Shown here: positions 27,303 to 37,045 of the stretch, piece after piece
How positions within the stretch are numbered: position 1 is the stretch's first letter
How the letters are laid out: every line of letters begins with the position of its first letter
Position numbers and translations under genes: made by a program
Source of the DNA: Halanaerobium polyolivorans
GTDB lineage: Bacteria > Bacillota > Halanaerobiia > Halanaerobiales > Halanaerobiaceae
Direction: 5' to 3'
Length of the DNA: 64,000 nt
NCBI RefSeq assembly: GCF_020711195.1
Contig: NZ_JAJFAT010000011.1
Coordinates: 1-64,000 of the forward strand
The notes under the pieces: generated by a model
Database searches by the model: none
What the model saw: the letters and a program-made list of their open reading frames with translations, nothing else
What the model was told of the DNA's origin: nothing

Positions 27303-27636
27303 TAAGTTGACCTTTAAGCCGGGTTCTGTCTGGGATGATCATCTATCTAAATAAACAGTTGCCTGTTTATTTTAGCGTCCTAACCCGGAGAAGAGCGGAT
27401 CACTCTTAATTTCTCCCTATTTGGACTTACTCCGGATGGGGTTTACCTGGCATTTCAGTTACCTGAAACCCGGTAAGCTCTTACCTTACCTTTTCACCCT
27501 TACCCCAAATAATTGAGGCGGTATATTTCTGTGGCACTAGCCTGGGAGTTACCTCCACCGGGTGTTACCCGGCATCCTATCCTATGGAGCCCGGACTTTC
27601 CTCATCTCAAAGAGATGCGATCATCTGGTCAACTTA
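27303..27636 (-). ncRNA. rnpB: RNase P RNA (type A)
   Basis: This is the catalytic RNA of RNase P, which cuts tRNA 5' leaders. On the minus strand the ends pair as helix P1 (AAGTTGACC with GGTCAACTT). The universal segment GAGGAAAGTCCGGGCTCC lies near the 5' end and the P4 partner ACAGAACCCGGCTTA near the 3' end. GGTAACTCCC and AGTGCCACAGAAA are further conserved pieces. The layout is of the ancestral A type rather than the B type of Bacillus. No classical terminator hairpin follows; a T-rich run is present at about 27288-27296. Confidence 0.95.
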
Positions 27637-27651
27637 TTTTTTTCCATTTAA

Positions 27652-27680
27652 AGTATATCACCAGTCTTATAATATGTCAA
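27652..27680 (-). promoter_or_regulatory. Promoter of rnpB
   Basis: On the minus strand a perfect TTGACA (27675-27680), a 17-base spacer and TATACT (27652-27657) lie about 15 bases before the mature 5' end. It is among the strongest promoters in the window, as expected for a stable RNA. Confidence 0.85.
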
Positions 27681-27699
27681 GTAATTTACTCAACTTAAA

Positions 27700-28821
27700 T
27701 CATTCCCATACTTTCCAGGGATTTGTATTTTTTTGAGACTGAATAAAATTGATATTTTGCATCGATTTTTTTTCTGCTTTTTTAGTTAATTTTTTAAATA
27801 ATAATTCTTTAACAAATTTCTCACTGCCATAATGGCCAAAATCTATTAAAGCCAGATTTAATTCTTCAGCTAATTGAGCTTCATGATATTTTAAATCACC
27901 GGTGAGATATAAATCAGCTCCATTAAAAGCGGCATCTTTTATAAAGTCAGCCCCACTACCACTACAGAGAGCTACCTTTTTAATCATTTTATCTTTACTA
28001 CCAATATATTTAAAATTATTTAAAGCTAATTTATTTTTAAGCTTAATTATAAATTCTTCTAAACTGAGCGGCTCTTTTAAATAGGCAATCCTTCCTATCC
28101 CTTTTGATTCTTTAAGGTTTTCTAATTTATATAAATCCCAGGCAGGTTCTTCATAAGGATGTGCTTTGATCATTTTTTTGCTTATTTTGCTAATATCTTC
28201 AGCTTTAATAATGGTTTCTAGCCTATATTCCTCCACATTATTTACTCTACCCTTTTCACCTGAAAAAGGATCTGAATCTGCTAAAGGTTTAAAGCTCCCA
28301 GTACCACTTACTTCAAAACCACTGTGGCTGTAATTGCCTATCCTACCAGCTCCATTTTCATACAGTGAATCTTTAAGTGTCTGCAGATGAGATTCGGGCA
28401 CAAAAACAACTAATTTATAATAGTTCTTTTCGCTGCTGACACTTAAAATCTCGAGCTTTCTTAAATCCAATTTATCAGCTAAAAAATCATTTAAACCACC
28501 TTCAGCAATATCTAAATTAGTATGAGCTGAAAACAAGGCGATATCATTTTTAATCAGCTCCATAATTAAACGTCCTGTTTCACTTTGAGTATTAATAGAG
28601 TTAATGGCTTTGAAAATTAAAGGGTGGTGGGTAATAATCAAACCACAATCTTTGGCTTTAGCTTCCTCTAAGACTGCAGCATTTAAATCTAAGGCCAGCA
28701 GCACATTGTTGATTTCTAAACTTGGATCTCCAACCTGTAGGCCTACATTATCCCAGTCTTCGGCAAGTCTAACCGGGGCTATCTCTCCCATTAATTGAAT
28801 AACTTCATCTATTTTAGCCAT
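27700..28821 (-). CDS. Nif3-like dinuclear metal-centre protein (GTP cyclohydrolase I type 2 family)
   Basis: The 373-residue protein is the long Firmicute form of the NIF3/DUF34 family (B. subtilis YqfO). Metal-ligand motifs are visible: ITHHPLIFK near residue 60, SAHTNLDIAEGGLND near 98, TGDLKYHEA near 315 and DFGHYGSE near 332. A PII-like insert separates the two halves. The biochemical function of the family is not established; cyclohydrolase activity has been proposed for some members. In Firmicutes the gene regularly lies next to rpoD. The end overlaps the rnpB promoter region closely. Confidence 0.93.
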   Translation of the reverse strand: MAKIDEVIQLMGEIAPVRLAEDWDNVGLQVGDPSLEINNVLLALDLNAAVLEEAKAKDCGLIITHHPLIFKAINSINTQSETGRLIMELIKNDIALFSAHTNLDIAEGGLNDFLADKLDLRKLEILSVSSEKNYYKLVVFVPESHLQTLKDSLYENGAGRIGNYSHSGFEVSGTGSFKPLADSDPFSGEKGRVNNVEEYRLETIIKAEDISKISKKMIKAHPYEEPAWDLYKLENLKESKGIGRIAYLKEPLSLEEFIIKLKNKLALNNFKYIGSKDKMIKKVALCSGSGADFIKDAAFNGADLYLTGDLKYHEAQLAEELNLALIDFGHYGSEKFVKELLFKKLTKKAEKKSMQNINFIQSQKNTNPWKVWE

Positions 28822-28883
28822 TAAAACTTCCTCCTTTTAAAAAATTCATAATTTCTTTAAGCAAGAAAAAAATATATATATTC

Positions 28884-28917
28884 AGACAAGAAAACCCTGC
28901 TCTATATCAGAACAGGG
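28884..28917 (-). terminator. Rho-independent terminator after the tRNA gene
   Basis: On the minus strand CCCTGTTCT, loop GATAT and AGAGCAGGG (28895-28917) form a 9-base stem, followed by TTTTCTTGT. It ends the tRNA unit. Confidence 0.85.
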
Positions 28918-28926
28918 TTAATATAC

Positions 28927-29003
28927 TGGTGGGCCCACCAGGATTTGAACCTGGGACTAACCGGTTATGAGCCGGTTGCTCTGACCAGCTGAGCTATGGG
29001 CCC
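28927..29003 (-). tRNA. tRNA with CAU anticodon (Met or lysidine-modified Ile2)
   Basis: The 77-base gene folds as a full cloverleaf on the minus strand: acceptor GGGCCCA/TGGGCCC, D-arm GCTC...GAGC, anticodon stem ACCGG/CCGGT with loop CTCATAA, T-arm CCAGG TTCAAAT CCTGG, and an encoded CCA end. The anticodon is CAU. It is not the initiator (A73 with a paired first base pair). The acceptor pairs C4:G69 and C5:G68 and the loop CTCATAA are also seen in Ile2 tRNAs, so I leave elongator Met versus Ile(CAU) open. Confidence 0.93.
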
Positions 29004-29036
29004 GCTAAAGATTTTTTATTTGCAACGACAAGATTA

Positions 29037-29065
29037 ATTATATGATATAAAAGCCAATAGGTCAA
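29037..29065 (-). promoter_or_regulatory. Promoter of the CAU tRNA gene
   Basis: On the minus strand TTGACC (29060-29065), a 17-base spacer and a perfect TATAAT (29037-29042). It makes the tRNA independent of the upstream rpoD operon. Confidence 0.85.
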
Positions 29066-29146
29066 GACCTTTTTTGCTTTTTTTTCAACTTTTAATAACA
29101 GTAAAGTAATAAGAGCTATAAAAAGCTAATAATAACGCAATTATTC

Positions 29147-29167
29147 AGGATTATTCTAAATAATCCT
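29147..29167 (-). other. Perfect dyad centred on the rpoD stop codon
   Basis: AGGATTATT and AATAATCCT form 9-base arms around a 3-base loop, which on the minus strand is the rpoD stop codon TAG. No T-tract follows, so it is not an ordinary terminator. It could protect the mRNA 3' end or be chance. Confidence 0.5.
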
Positions 29168-30233
29168 TCAGTTTTTTACTCCGACTTGGATGACGAAGTT
29201 TACGCAGTGCTTTTGCCTCGATCTGTCTAATTCTTTCTCTTGTTACTCCAAACTCTTTACCTACTTCTTCTAAGGTTCTTGGTCTACCATCTTCTATACC
29301 AAATCTTAGTTCTAAGACCCTTTTTTCTCTTTCAGTTAAAGTATCAAGTACTCCATCAAGCTGTTCTTTTAAGAGAATATAGGAAGCAGCAGAAGCTGGC
29401 GCAGGAGAATCTTCGTCTTCTATAAAATCACCAAGGTGACTGTCTTCTTCCTCACCAATAGGTGTTTCTAATGAAACCGGCTCCTGAGCTATTTTCATAA
29501 TCTCTCTAACCTTTTCAGCCGAAATATCCATTTCTTCACCAATTTCTTCTGGCTTAGGTTCTCTACCTTTTTCCTGTAACAACTGACGTGAAACTCTAAT
29601 CAGTTTGTTAATGGTCTCAACCATATGAACAGGAACACGAATAGTTCTTGCCTGATCTGCAATTGAACGAGTTATTGCCTGTCTAATCCACCAGGTAGCA
29701 TAGGTACTAAACTTATAGCCTTTAGTATAATCAAACTTCTCTACGGCCTTCATTAGTCCCATATTACCTTCCTGTATTAAGTCAAGAAAAAGCATTCCTC
29801 GACCCACATATTTTTTAGCAATACTAACTACCAAACGTAAATTTGCCTCAACTAACTGCTGTTTAGCCCACTCATCACCCTGTTCCATTCTTTTGGCGAG
29901 CATAACCTCTTCATCAGCTGTTAGAAGATCTACTTTACCAATTTCTTTTAAATACATCCGAACGGGATCATCAATGCCGACACCTTTTGGTACACTGAGG
30001 TCTAGACCACTATCATCATCCTCTTCCTCATCTTGCTGAAGTTTTTCATTCACAATATTTATATTCTTTTCATTAAAAAGATCATAAATTTGCTCTATAT
30101 CTTCAGAATCAAGGTCTATATCCTCAAGAGCATCCATTATTTCCTCATATGTCAGCTCCCCTTGTTCTTTGCCACGGTTAATAAGAGCCTGTACTTCATC
30201 TATTTTAGCAGGACTTATATCTTTTTCAGCCAC
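29151..30233 (-). CDS. rpoD: RNA polymerase primary sigma factor (sigma-A/RpoD)
   Basis: This is the housekeeping sigma factor. The 360-residue protein has region 1.1 (about 1-75), region 1.2 ([11 protein letters not shown]), region 2 ([27 protein letters not shown] and [10 protein letters not shown]), region 3, and region 4 ([34 protein letters not shown]). The TTG at 30251 lies before the ribosome-binding site, so I chose GTG 30233, which has AAAGGAGG upstream and begins [10 protein letters not shown]. It follows the dnaG stop by 1 base; the dnaG-rpoD pair is an ancient operon. Confidence 0.97.
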   Translation of the reverse strand: MAEKDISPAKIDEVQALINRGKEQGELTYEEIMDALEDIDLDSEDIEQIYDLFNEKNINIVNEKLQQDEEEDDDSGLDLSVPKGVGIDDPVRMYLKEIGKVDLLTADEEVMLAKRMEQGDEWAKQQLVEANLRLVVSIAKKYVGRGMLFLDLIQEGNMGLMKAVEKFDYTKGYKFSTYATWWIRQAITRSIADQARTIRVPVHMVETINKLIRVSRQLLQEKGREPKPEEIGEEMDISAEKVREIMKIAQEPVSLETPIGEEEDSHLGDFIEDEDSPAPASAASYILLKEQLDGVLDTLTEREKRVLELRFGIEDGRPRTLEEVGKEFGVTRERIRQIEAKALRKLRHPSRSKKLKDYLE

Positions 30234-30234
30234 T

Positions 30235-32043
30235 TTAGTCCCTCCTTTCAATATTATAATTCATCTTCTGAAATGTAACTAAAATACTATTTAATTTATC
30301 AAGATCATAATTTTTACTTGCTAAAAATTTGCAAATCTTTTCTTTGCTTTTTGAGATCTTATAAGAACTGATATATTCTGCCAGTTCAAATATTCTTGCT
30401 TCACTTAAAGAACTTTTCTGTTTAACTATAATTTCTGACCAATAAGAATAAAGCTCATTATCAAGTTCATCTTTTATACTATCATTGTTAACTGAAGCGC
30501 TAATTACTCTGCCTTTAAACAGTCTATCTGCTAGCTGGGCTGCTCTACCGCTAAAGTCATCGGGAGTTAATATTTCTGAAATTTTCTCCCTTAGTTCAGG
30601 TTTAGTTATATAGTGAGCTAAAATTTGTTCTTCGATCTTTTGATAATAAGAAATCTGAGTATTTAAATCTACTTTTTTTGACTCACTATTATTTTTTTCT
30701 ATATCTTTGCGATAATTCCTGCTTTTAATTTTTTTAACTTCTTTTTTTACCTCTTTTGCCAGGACTTCAGCTTTAAAGGATGTTTTTTCAGCAGCTCTTT
30801 CCAGGTATATTTCTCTTTTTAGTTCATCTTCAATCTCAGCGATCAATTTTATAATTGATTTTAAGACCTTAATTCTCACCCCTGGTTCTGTAAGATCTTT
30901 ATCCTTAATTATCATTTCAATTTTAAAATCAACCAGGCTTAAAGCTTCAGCAAGGTATTCAGAAAAAATATCAGCCCCTTCTTTTCTTAACAAATCATCG
31001 GGATCATTTCCCTCAGCAAGTTGAATAACTTTTACATCAATCCCAGCATCACTTAAAATATCCAGGCCTCTTAAAGTAGCCATATTGCCGGCTGTATCAG
31101 CATCATAAGCTATATAAGCTTTTTCTGCATATCTTTTTATCAATTTAGCCTGCTCCTCTGTAAAAGCAGTCCCTAAAGAAGCTATAGAGTTCTCGAAACC
31201 TTTTTTGTGAGCCTGAATAATATCAGTATAACCCTCCATTATAATACAGCTATTCTTTTTTCTGATTGCATCTTTAGCAAGATGCAGACCATAAAGGTTT
31301 TTCTTTTTGCTAAAAATTGCTGTTTCAGGAGAGTTTAAATATTTAGGCCCATAATCAGCGGCCTCCGTTGCTAAAATCCTGCCCCCAAATGCTATTACTT
31401 CACCTCGATTGTTATAAATCGGAAAAATAACTCTATTTCTAAATTTATCATAATAAGAATTATTTTTTCCTTTTGTAATTAAACCTGCTTTGTGGATTAA
31501 ATCAAGACTAAAATCTCTTTTCTTTAAAAAATTTAAAAGCAGCTGCCACTCATCAGCAGCATAACCAATTTGAAATTTATTTATATCATTTTGATCAATA
31601 TCTCTTTTTTTAAGATATTCTAAAGCTTTATTTCCCATTTCTTTTTCTGTCAGTAGGTAATTATAAAATTTTGCAGCTAATTTGTTTAAGGCAAATAATT
31701 TTTCCCGTTCCTTATATCTTCTTCTCTGAGTATCACTAAGATCAGGTAATTCCATACCACTTCTTTCAGCTAAAAGCTTAATCGTTTCTGCAAAAGTGAG
31801 GTTTTCAATCTCCATCACAAAATTTATTAGATCTCCACCAGCTCCACAGCCAAAACAATGATAAAAATTATTATCAGGATTAACAAAAAAAGATGGAGTT
31901 TTTTCACTATGAAAAGGACAAAGCCCCTTATATCTATTACCTGATTTTTGCAGCTCAATATAATCAGAAACAAAATCCACTATGTCTGCATTGCTTTTTA
32001 ATTCTTCAATAAAATCATCTGAATATCTGGCCAATTTATCCAC
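30235..32043 (-). CDS. dnaG: DNA primase
   Basis: DnaG makes RNA primers for replication. The 602-residue chain has the N-terminal zinc finger ([15 protein letters not shown] and [11 protein letters not shown], about residues 42-68), the RNA polymerase core with the TOPRIM motifs [13 protein letters not shown] (about 270) and [14 protein letters not shown] (about 315), and a C-terminal helicase-binding region. The start is GTG 32043 with AAAGG upstream. Two sigma-H-like elements lie in the gap before it. It begins the dnaG-rpoD operon. Confidence 0.96.
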   Translation of the reverse strand: MDKLARYSDDFIEELKSNADIVDFVSDYIELQKSGNRYKGLCPFHSEKTPSFFVNPDNNFYHCFGCGAGGDLINFVMEIENLTFAETIKLLAERSGMELPDLSDTQRRRYKEREKLFALNKLAAKFYNYLLTEKEMGNKALEYLKKRDIDQNDINKFQIGYAADEWQLLLNFLKKRDFSLDLIHKAGLITKGKNNSYYDKFRNRVIFPIYNNRGEVIAFGGRILATEAADYGPKYLNSPETAIFSKKKNLYGLHLAKDAIRKKNSCIIMEGYTDIIQAHKKGFENSIASLGTAFTEEQAKLIKRYAEKAYIAYDADTAGNMATLRGLDILSDAGIDVKVIQLAEGNDPDDLLRKEGADIFSEYLAEALSLVDFKIEMIIKDKDLTEPGVRIKVLKSIIKLIAEIEDELKREIYLERAAEKTSFKAEVLAKEVKKEVKKIKSRNYRKDIEKNNSESKKVDLNTQISYYQKIEEQILAHYITKPELREKISEILTPDDFSGRAAQLADRLFKGRVISASVNNDSIKDELDNELYSYWSEIIVKQKSSLSEARIFELAEYISSYKISKSKEKICKFLASKNYDLDKLNSILVTFQKMNYNIERRD

Positions 32044-32075
32044 CCTGACCTTTTTAATATACTTCTGTTGTAGTT

Positions 32076-32105
32076 ATATTTCTCTAAAAAATAAATTTAT
32101 CCTGC
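32076..32105 (-). promoter_or_regulatory. Second sigma-H-like element upstream of dnaG-rpoD
   Basis: On the minus strand GCAGGATAA (32097-32105), 12 bases, then GAGAAATAT (32076-32084). It matches the sigma-H form with one mismatch in the -10 region and lies about 35 bases before dnaG. Confidence 0.4.
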
Positions 32106-32148
32106 ATTTAAAATAAATAACTTCTGCCTCCACAGCCCTTTAAAATTT

Positions 32149-32175
32149 ATTCCCGAATCAAGCCAATATTCCTGC
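32149..32175 (-). promoter_or_regulatory. Sigma-H-like promoter upstream of dnaG-rpoD
   Basis: On the minus strand GCAGGAATA (32167-32175), 11 bases, then CGGGAAT (32149-32155) fits the sigma-H consensus RnAGGAwWW-N11-RnnGAAT apart from the first base of the second half. In B. subtilis the sigA operon has a sigma-H promoter, which supports this call. Confidence 0.5.
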
Positions 32176-32181
32176 AAAAAA

Positions 32182-33195
32182 CTAATTATTTTTTTGCAGC
32201 CAGGGAGTAGGAATAAATAATTCTTTACCCAAATTAATCGCATAGCGATCTGTCATCCCCGCAATATAATCAATGATAGCAGTTTTTTTATTAGCTTCAA
32301 ATTCCAAATATTCTTCAGGTAAAAGATCAATATTTTCAAAAAAGTGTTTATAAAGCATCTTAAGCAAGCGCTTAGCTTTAGCTACTTCATTTTTACCCTT
32401 AGAATCTATATACACATTGGCAAATAAAAATTCTCTTAAATCACTGCTTGCATTTTTAACCTTGTTAGATCTTTTTATCTCTGACTGCTGCCAGCTTTCC
32501 TTGATTATATCCCTGACCATTACATTGATTCTTTTAGAATGAGTATCACCAAGGATCTCCATAGTTTGCCTGGGAAGATCATTGGCTGAAATCAAGCCTG
32601 CTCTTAATGCATCATCTATATCATGATTTATATAGGCAATCCTGTCAGCTATTTTAACAATTTGACCCTCTAATGTAAAGGGCTTATCCTCACCTGTATG
32701 CTTTAAAATTCCATCTCTGACCTCAATACTCAAATTTAAACCTCTTCTACCATTACTTCTTTTTTCTAAAAGATCCACAACCCTTAAACTCTGATTGTTA
32801 TGCTGAAATTCTTTATCACTTATTTCTGAAAGAACAGCTTCTCCAGCATGTCCAAATGGAGTATGGCCTAAATCATGACCTAAAGCAATCGCTTCTACCA
32901 GGTCTTCATTTAGTTTAAGAGCTCTAGCAATAGTTCTAGCAATTTGAGCAACTTCAAGGGTATGAGTTAATCTAGTCCGGTAATGGTCACCTTCTGGGGC
33001 GATAAAAACCTGGGTTTTATGTTTCAGCCTTCTAAAAGCTTTAGAATGGAGGATTCGATCACGATCATGTTGGAAAATCGTTCTAATATCACACTTTATA
33101 TCATCCTTTAACCGACCCCTGCTTTCAGAACTCAAAGCAGCAGCCGGTGAAAGTTTTTCTTGTTCCCATTTTTCTTGTTCTATTCTGGAAAACAT
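32182..33195 (-). CDS. dgt: Deoxyguanosinetriphosphate triphosphohydrolase-like protein
   Basis: This is an HD-domain protein of the Dgt family, which hydrolyses dNTPs to nucleoside and triphosphate. The 337-residue chain has [18 protein letters not shown] near residue 75, the HD motif [16 protein letters not shown] near 110, and [15 protein letters not shown] near 185, all metal-ligand segments. The ATG at 33195 lies 9 bases after AGGAG; the TTG at 33204 is too close to that site. Short Firmicute members may prefer substrates other than dGTP. It lies 12 bases after the ppsR stop and precedes dnaG. Confidence 0.92.
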   Translation of the reverse strand: MFSRIEQEKWEQEKLSPAAALSSESRGRLKDDIKCDIRTIFQHDRDRILHSKAFRRLKHKTQVFIAPEGDHYRTRLTHTLEVAQIARTIARALKLNEDLVEAIALGHDLGHTPFGHAGEAVLSEISDKEFQHNNQSLRVVDLLEKRSNGRRGLNLSIEVRDGILKHTGEDKPFTLEGQIVKIADRIAYINHDIDDALRAGLISANDLPRQTMEILGDTHSKRINVMVRDIIKESWQQSEIKRSNKVKNASSDLREFLFANVYIDSKGKNEVAKAKRLLKMLYKHFFENIDLLPEEYLEFEANKKTAIIDYIAGMTDRYAINLGKELFIPTPWLQKNN

Positions 33196-33207
33196 AAAAA
33201 TCAACTC

Positions 33208-34011
33208 CTAGCCATTAAAATAGGCTAATACCTCTACAGCTGTTTCTTCTATATTGTTATCGGTAACATCTATTACAGGACAACCGATCTCTTCCATTAT
33301 AGAATCAGCATATTCAAATTCTTCTTCTATTCTCTCCTTAGCAGCATAGGTTGCTTCATCACCTAAACCCATTTTTTTGAGTCTTTCGATTCTAATGTCA
33401 TTTAAGAGCTCAGGATCAATTGTTAAACCAACTACTTTATTATCTTTGTTTTTCATTACTGCTGGATGAACATCAACCTCTGGAACAAGTGGTACATTAG
33501 CAGTCTTATAACCCAGATAAGAAAGATGAATAGATAGGGGAGTTTTAGAGGTTCTAGAAACACCTACTAAAACAATATCGGCTTCTTCAATCCCTTTTTC
33601 TTCATTTAGATCATCAAACTGCAGGGTAAATTCCATTGCTTCAATTCTTTTAAAATAATCCTCATCAAGTTTGTATTTTAAGGCAAATTCCTCTCGTGGT
33701 TCCACTTCAAGTCTCTTTGTTAAAATTTCTAATGGTTTGGTCATCATATCAACATATTCGAGATCATTTTTTTCAGACTCATCGATTATATATTTTCTAA
33801 GCTCTTCTTTGACTGTAGTAAAGGCAATTATTGCATTATCCTCTACAGCCTGCTCAATAATTTCATCGATTTTTTCTTTAGAACGGACAAAGGGAAAATT
33901 TTTCTTTTCAACTTTATGATCAGGATATTGACCGGAAGCAGATTCAACTAAGTTCTTAGCTGTCTTACCAGTACAATCTGAAACAACATAAAATAAAACA
34001 TCTACATTCAT
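33208..34011 (-). CDS. Pyruvate, phosphate dikinase (or PEP synthase) regulatory protein
   Basis: The DUF299 family comprises ADP-dependent kinase/phosphorylases that inactivate and reactivate PPDK or PEP synthase by a threonine phosphate. The 267-residue protein begins DVLFYVVSDCTGKTAKNL and has the P-loop-like motif VLVGVSRTSKTPLSIHLSYLG near residue 150. B. subtilis YqfL holds the same position between glyS and dnaG. The partner dikinase gene is not in the window, so I cannot say which enzyme is controlled. Confidence 0.93.
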   Translation of the reverse strand: MNVDVLFYVVSDCTGKTAKNLVESASGQYPDHKVEKKNFPFVRSKEKIDEIIEQAVEDNAIIAFTTVKEELRKYIIDESEKNDLEYVDMMTKPLEILTKRLEVEPREEFALKYKLDEDYFKRIEAMEFTLQFDDLNEEKGIEEADIVLVGVSRTSKTPLSIHLSYLGYKTANVPLVPEVDVHPAVMKNKDNKVVGLTIDPELLNDIRIERLKKMGLGDEATYAAKERIEEEFEYADSIMEEIGCPVIDVTDNNIEETAVEVLAYFNG

Positions 34012-34036
34012 CTTTTACACCCCTTTGAATATTTTT

Positions 34037-36097
34037 TTAATCAAGAGCTATTTCTTCAATATTAATTACCTCTCTCATCAGCTCTGAAATGCCAGCAAGT
34101 ATAGCCAGCCGGTTCTTTTTAAGAGCCTCATCTTCAACCATAACCATAACATTATCTAAAAACTGATCTATATCTTCTTTTAATTCAACCAATAAATAAA
34201 AGCCCTGCTTATACTCTTTAGCAGCAAAATGCTCTTTAATTAATGGCTGATTATTTTGATAAGCCTTATATAACTGTTTTTCTTCATCGGCAGCTAATAA
34301 TCCTGCATTAATCTCTGTTTTAGACTCTAAATTCTCAGAAATATTTTTAGCTCTTACTAAACCTCTAACCAAATCAACAAATAATTGAGGGTTCTGAGAC
34401 CTAAATTCCATTAATTTTTCTGCTCTTTGATAGATATCTACAAAATCATTATCATTCACATCAATCACTGCATTAATAATATCATAGCGAATTTCTAAAT
34501 CAGAAAGTAGATTTTCAAGCCTCTGTTTGATAAATTCTTTCAGCTGGACAGCAGTTTCATCTAGAGCAGATTTATTGATATCAACAATTTCCATGCTCAT
34601 TTTTATCATTTCTAAAATATTAACCGAGAGTTTTTCTGCTAAAATTATTCTTAAAAGCCCTGTTGCCTGTCTGCGGAGTGCAAAAGGATCTTGTGAACCA
34701 CTAGGTATATTACCAAGTAAGAAGTGGCTGCTTAAATTAAATAGCTTCTCAGCCATCGCTAAAAGCTTACCAGGATCAGTTTTGGGTAAACTATCACCTG
34801 CATATCGAGGCAAATAATGCTCATAAATAGCATCTGCAGTTGCTTCAGCTTCTCCAGCTAATAAAGCATATTCTCTACCCATAATCCCCTGGAGATTGGC
34901 AAATTCGTTTACCATTTCTGTTGCCAGGTCATTTTTAGATAATTCAGCTGCTCTAACAGCCTTTTCTTTTTGATCTGCACTATAGTTTAGTTTATCTGCC
35001 AGTTCAGCAGTTATTTTCTCAAGTTTTTGAACTTTATCATAAACACTACCCAAATCCTGTTGGAAAACAATATCTTTAATATCTTCACTTCTATTTATAA
35101 AACCATATTTTTGATCTTCAGCAAAGAAAAATTGAGCATCATCTAATCTACCTTTTAAAACCATCTCATTTCCTGCTATTACTTCAGCTAAATAATCTCT
35201 ACCACCATCTCTAACCCCAATAAATTCTGCCTGCAATTTCCCCTCAGCTTTAACAGGAAAATAGCGCTGATGTTTTTCCATAGCAGTAATTAATACTTCA
35301 TCTGGAAGCTCTAAATATTCTTCTGAAAACTGTCCCTTAAAAGCTGTAGGATATTCAACTAAATCTACAACCTCATCTAAGAGGCTTTCTTTAATAACAG
35401 CTTTACCACTTAAATTTAATTTAGCAATCTGATCCTTGATAATTTTTCTCCTGGTAGTTTCTTTAACAATAATATAATTGTCCTGGAGAATATTAAAATA
35501 GGCATCAGCATGTTTAAGCTTTACCTTACCCTCACTTAAAAAACGGTGACCAAGACTAAAAACTTCAGAATTAACTTCTGCAATCTCTAAATCTATTTTT
35601 TCTTCCCCAAATAGGGCAAGCAGCCATTTGATAGGGCGAATAAATTCCATTTTTACACTTCCCCAGCGCATTGCTTTAGGCAGGGGAACTTTTTTCACAA
35701 TACTTTTTAAAATATCGGCTAAAATATCTTTAGTGGCTTTACCTTTTTCAACTTTTTCAGCATATAGATAGCCATCTTTTTCTACCAGCTCAGCTACCTC
35801 TAATCCCTGTCCTCTGGCAAAACCCTGACCGGCTTTGGTAGCTTCACCATTTTCATCAAAAGCAATATTAACTGCTGGTCCCCGAACACTTTCTCTTTTA
35901 TCTTTTTGCTTTTCTGCTAAATTTGTGATTGATAATACCAATCTGCGGGGAGTTGAATAAACATTTACTGCTTCATACTCTAAATTATTATTTGCAAAAA
36001 TTTCTTTTGCAGATTCTAAATAATCTATTCTAAATTTTTTCATTGACTCTGCTGGCATTTCTTCAGTTCCAATTTCAAATATTAAATTCTTAGCCAT
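34037..36097 (-). CDS. glyS: Glycyl-tRNA synthetase beta subunit
   Basis: GlyS is the tRNA-binding beta subunit of the alpha2-beta2 synthetase. The family start MAKNLIFEIGTEEMPA is at ATG 36097, 8 bases after AGGAG; the track's longer frame overlaps glyQ and is rejected. The 686-residue chain has RGPAVNIAFDENG and FARGQGL near residues 70-95, an HD-like core with TDPGKLLAMAEKLFNL, GSQDPFALRRQATGL near 500, and a DALR anticodon-binding C-terminus. It starts 5 bases after glyQ. Confidence 0.96.
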   Translation of the reverse strand: MAKNLIFEIGTEEMPAESMKKFRIDYLESAKEIFANNNLEYEAVNVYSTPRRLVLSITNLAEKQKDKRESVRGPAVNIAFDENGEATKAGQGFARGQGLEVAELVEKDGYLYAEKVEKGKATKDILADILKSIVKKVPLPKAMRWGSVKMEFIRPIKWLLALFGEEKIDLEIAEVNSEVFSLGHRFLSEGKVKLKHADAYFNILQDNYIIVKETTRRKIIKDQIAKLNLSGKAVIKESLLDEVVDLVEYPTAFKGQFSEEYLELPDEVLITAMEKHQRYFPVKAEGKLQAEFIGVRDGGRDYLAEVIAGNEMVLKGRLDDAQFFFAEDQKYGFINRSEDIKDIVFQQDLGSVYDKVQKLEKITAELADKLNYSADQKEKAVRAAELSKNDLATEMVNEFANLQGIMGREYALLAGEAEATADAIYEHYLPRYAGDSLPKTDPGKLLAMAEKLFNLSSHFLLGNIPSGSQDPFALRRQATGLLRIILAEKLSVNILEMIKMSMEIVDINKSALDETAVQLKEFIKQRLENLLSDLEIRYDIINAVIDVNDNDFVDIYQRAEKLMEFRSQNPQLFVDLVRGLVRAKNISENLESKTEINAGLLAADEEKQLYKAYQNNQPLIKEHFAAKEYKQGFYLLVELKEDIDQFLDNVMVMVEDEALKKNRLAILAGISELMREVINIEEIALD

Positions 36098-36102
36098 TGC
36101 TA

Positions 36103-36951
36103 TCACTCCTGATCTCCTGAGTCCAGATATCTGGCTGCACATTTATGGGCCAGCTTGCGAACTCTTTTAATAAATCTTGTTCTTTCAGTAACACTAATCG
36201 CTCCTCTTGCATCTAATAAATTAAAATTATGGGAACACTTTAGGGTATAATCATAAGCAGCCAGTGTTAAACCAGCTTCAAGACAATTTTCTGCCTCTGC
36301 TTCATAAATATCAAATAGTTTAAATAATCTATCTATATCTGCTGTTTCAAAATTATAGGCAGATTGTTCAACTTCATTTTGATGATAAATATCTCTATAT
36401 TTTACCCCTTCTACCCAGGTCAAATCATAGACATTGTTTACTTCCTGTAAATACATTGCAATTCTTTCTAATCCATAGGTGATTTCTACTGTAACCGGGT
36501 CTGCTTTAAAACCTCCAACCTGCTGAAAATAGGTAAATTGGGTTATTTCCATACCATCAAGCCAGACTTCCCAACCAAGCCCCCAGGCTCCAAGGGTTGG
36601 TGATTCCCAGTTATCCTCAACAAAACGAATATCATGTTTTTTAGCATCTATGCCTAAAGCACCCAAACTTGCTAAATATATTTCCTGTATATCATCAGGA
36701 GAAGGTTTCATAATTACCTGATATTGAAAATATCTCTGTAGACGATAGGGATTATCACCATAACGTCCATCAGTTGGACGCCTACAGGGTTGTACATAAG
36801 CAGTATCCCATCCTTCTGGACCTAGTGATCTTAAGAAAGTTGAAGGACTCATAGTCCCTGCCCCAACTTCAATATCATAAGGCTGTTCTATTACACAACC
36901 CTGATCACTCCAAAATTTATCCAGAGCAAAAATTATTTCCTGGAAATTCAT
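36103..36951 (-). CDS. glyQ: Glycyl-tRNA synthetase alpha subunit
   Basis: GlyQ is the catalytic class II subunit. The 282-residue protein has the conserved opening [24 protein letters not shown] (written in part), [19 protein letters not shown] near residue 28, [17 protein letters not shown] near 55, and [20 protein letters not shown] near 110. It begins a unit with glyS. A terminator precedes it, so it has its own promoter, which I could not place with confidence. No T-box leader is visible. Confidence 0.97.
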   Translation of the reverse strand: MNFQEIIFALDKFWSDQGCVIEQPYDIEVGAGTMSPSTFLRSLGPEGWDTAYVQPCRRPTDGRYGDNPYRLQRYFQYQVIMKPSPDDIQEIYLASLGALGIDAKKHDIRFVEDNWESPTLGAWGLGWEVWLDGMEITQFTYFQQVGGFKADPVTVEITYGLERIAMYLQEVNNVYDLTWVEGVKYRDIYHQNEVEQSAYNFETADIDRLFKLFDIYEAEAENCLEAGLTLAAYDYTLKCSHNFNLLDARGAISVTERTRFIKRVRKLAHKCAARYLDSGDQE

Positions 36952-37007
36952 AAATACACTTCCTCTCTTTGGTCATTTTTCTATTTAAAATTAATTAAAA
37001 TCATTTC

Positions 37008-37038
37008 TCAAAACAAAACCTTATCCTTTAGGACAAGG
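37008..37038 (-). terminator. Rho-independent terminator after recO
   Basis: On the minus strand CCTTGTCC, loop TAAA and GGATAAGG (37019-37038) form an 8-base stem with one G-T pair, followed by TTTTGTTTT. It closes the long phoH-recO operon. Confidence 0.85.
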
Positions 37039-37045
37039 CCAAAGT

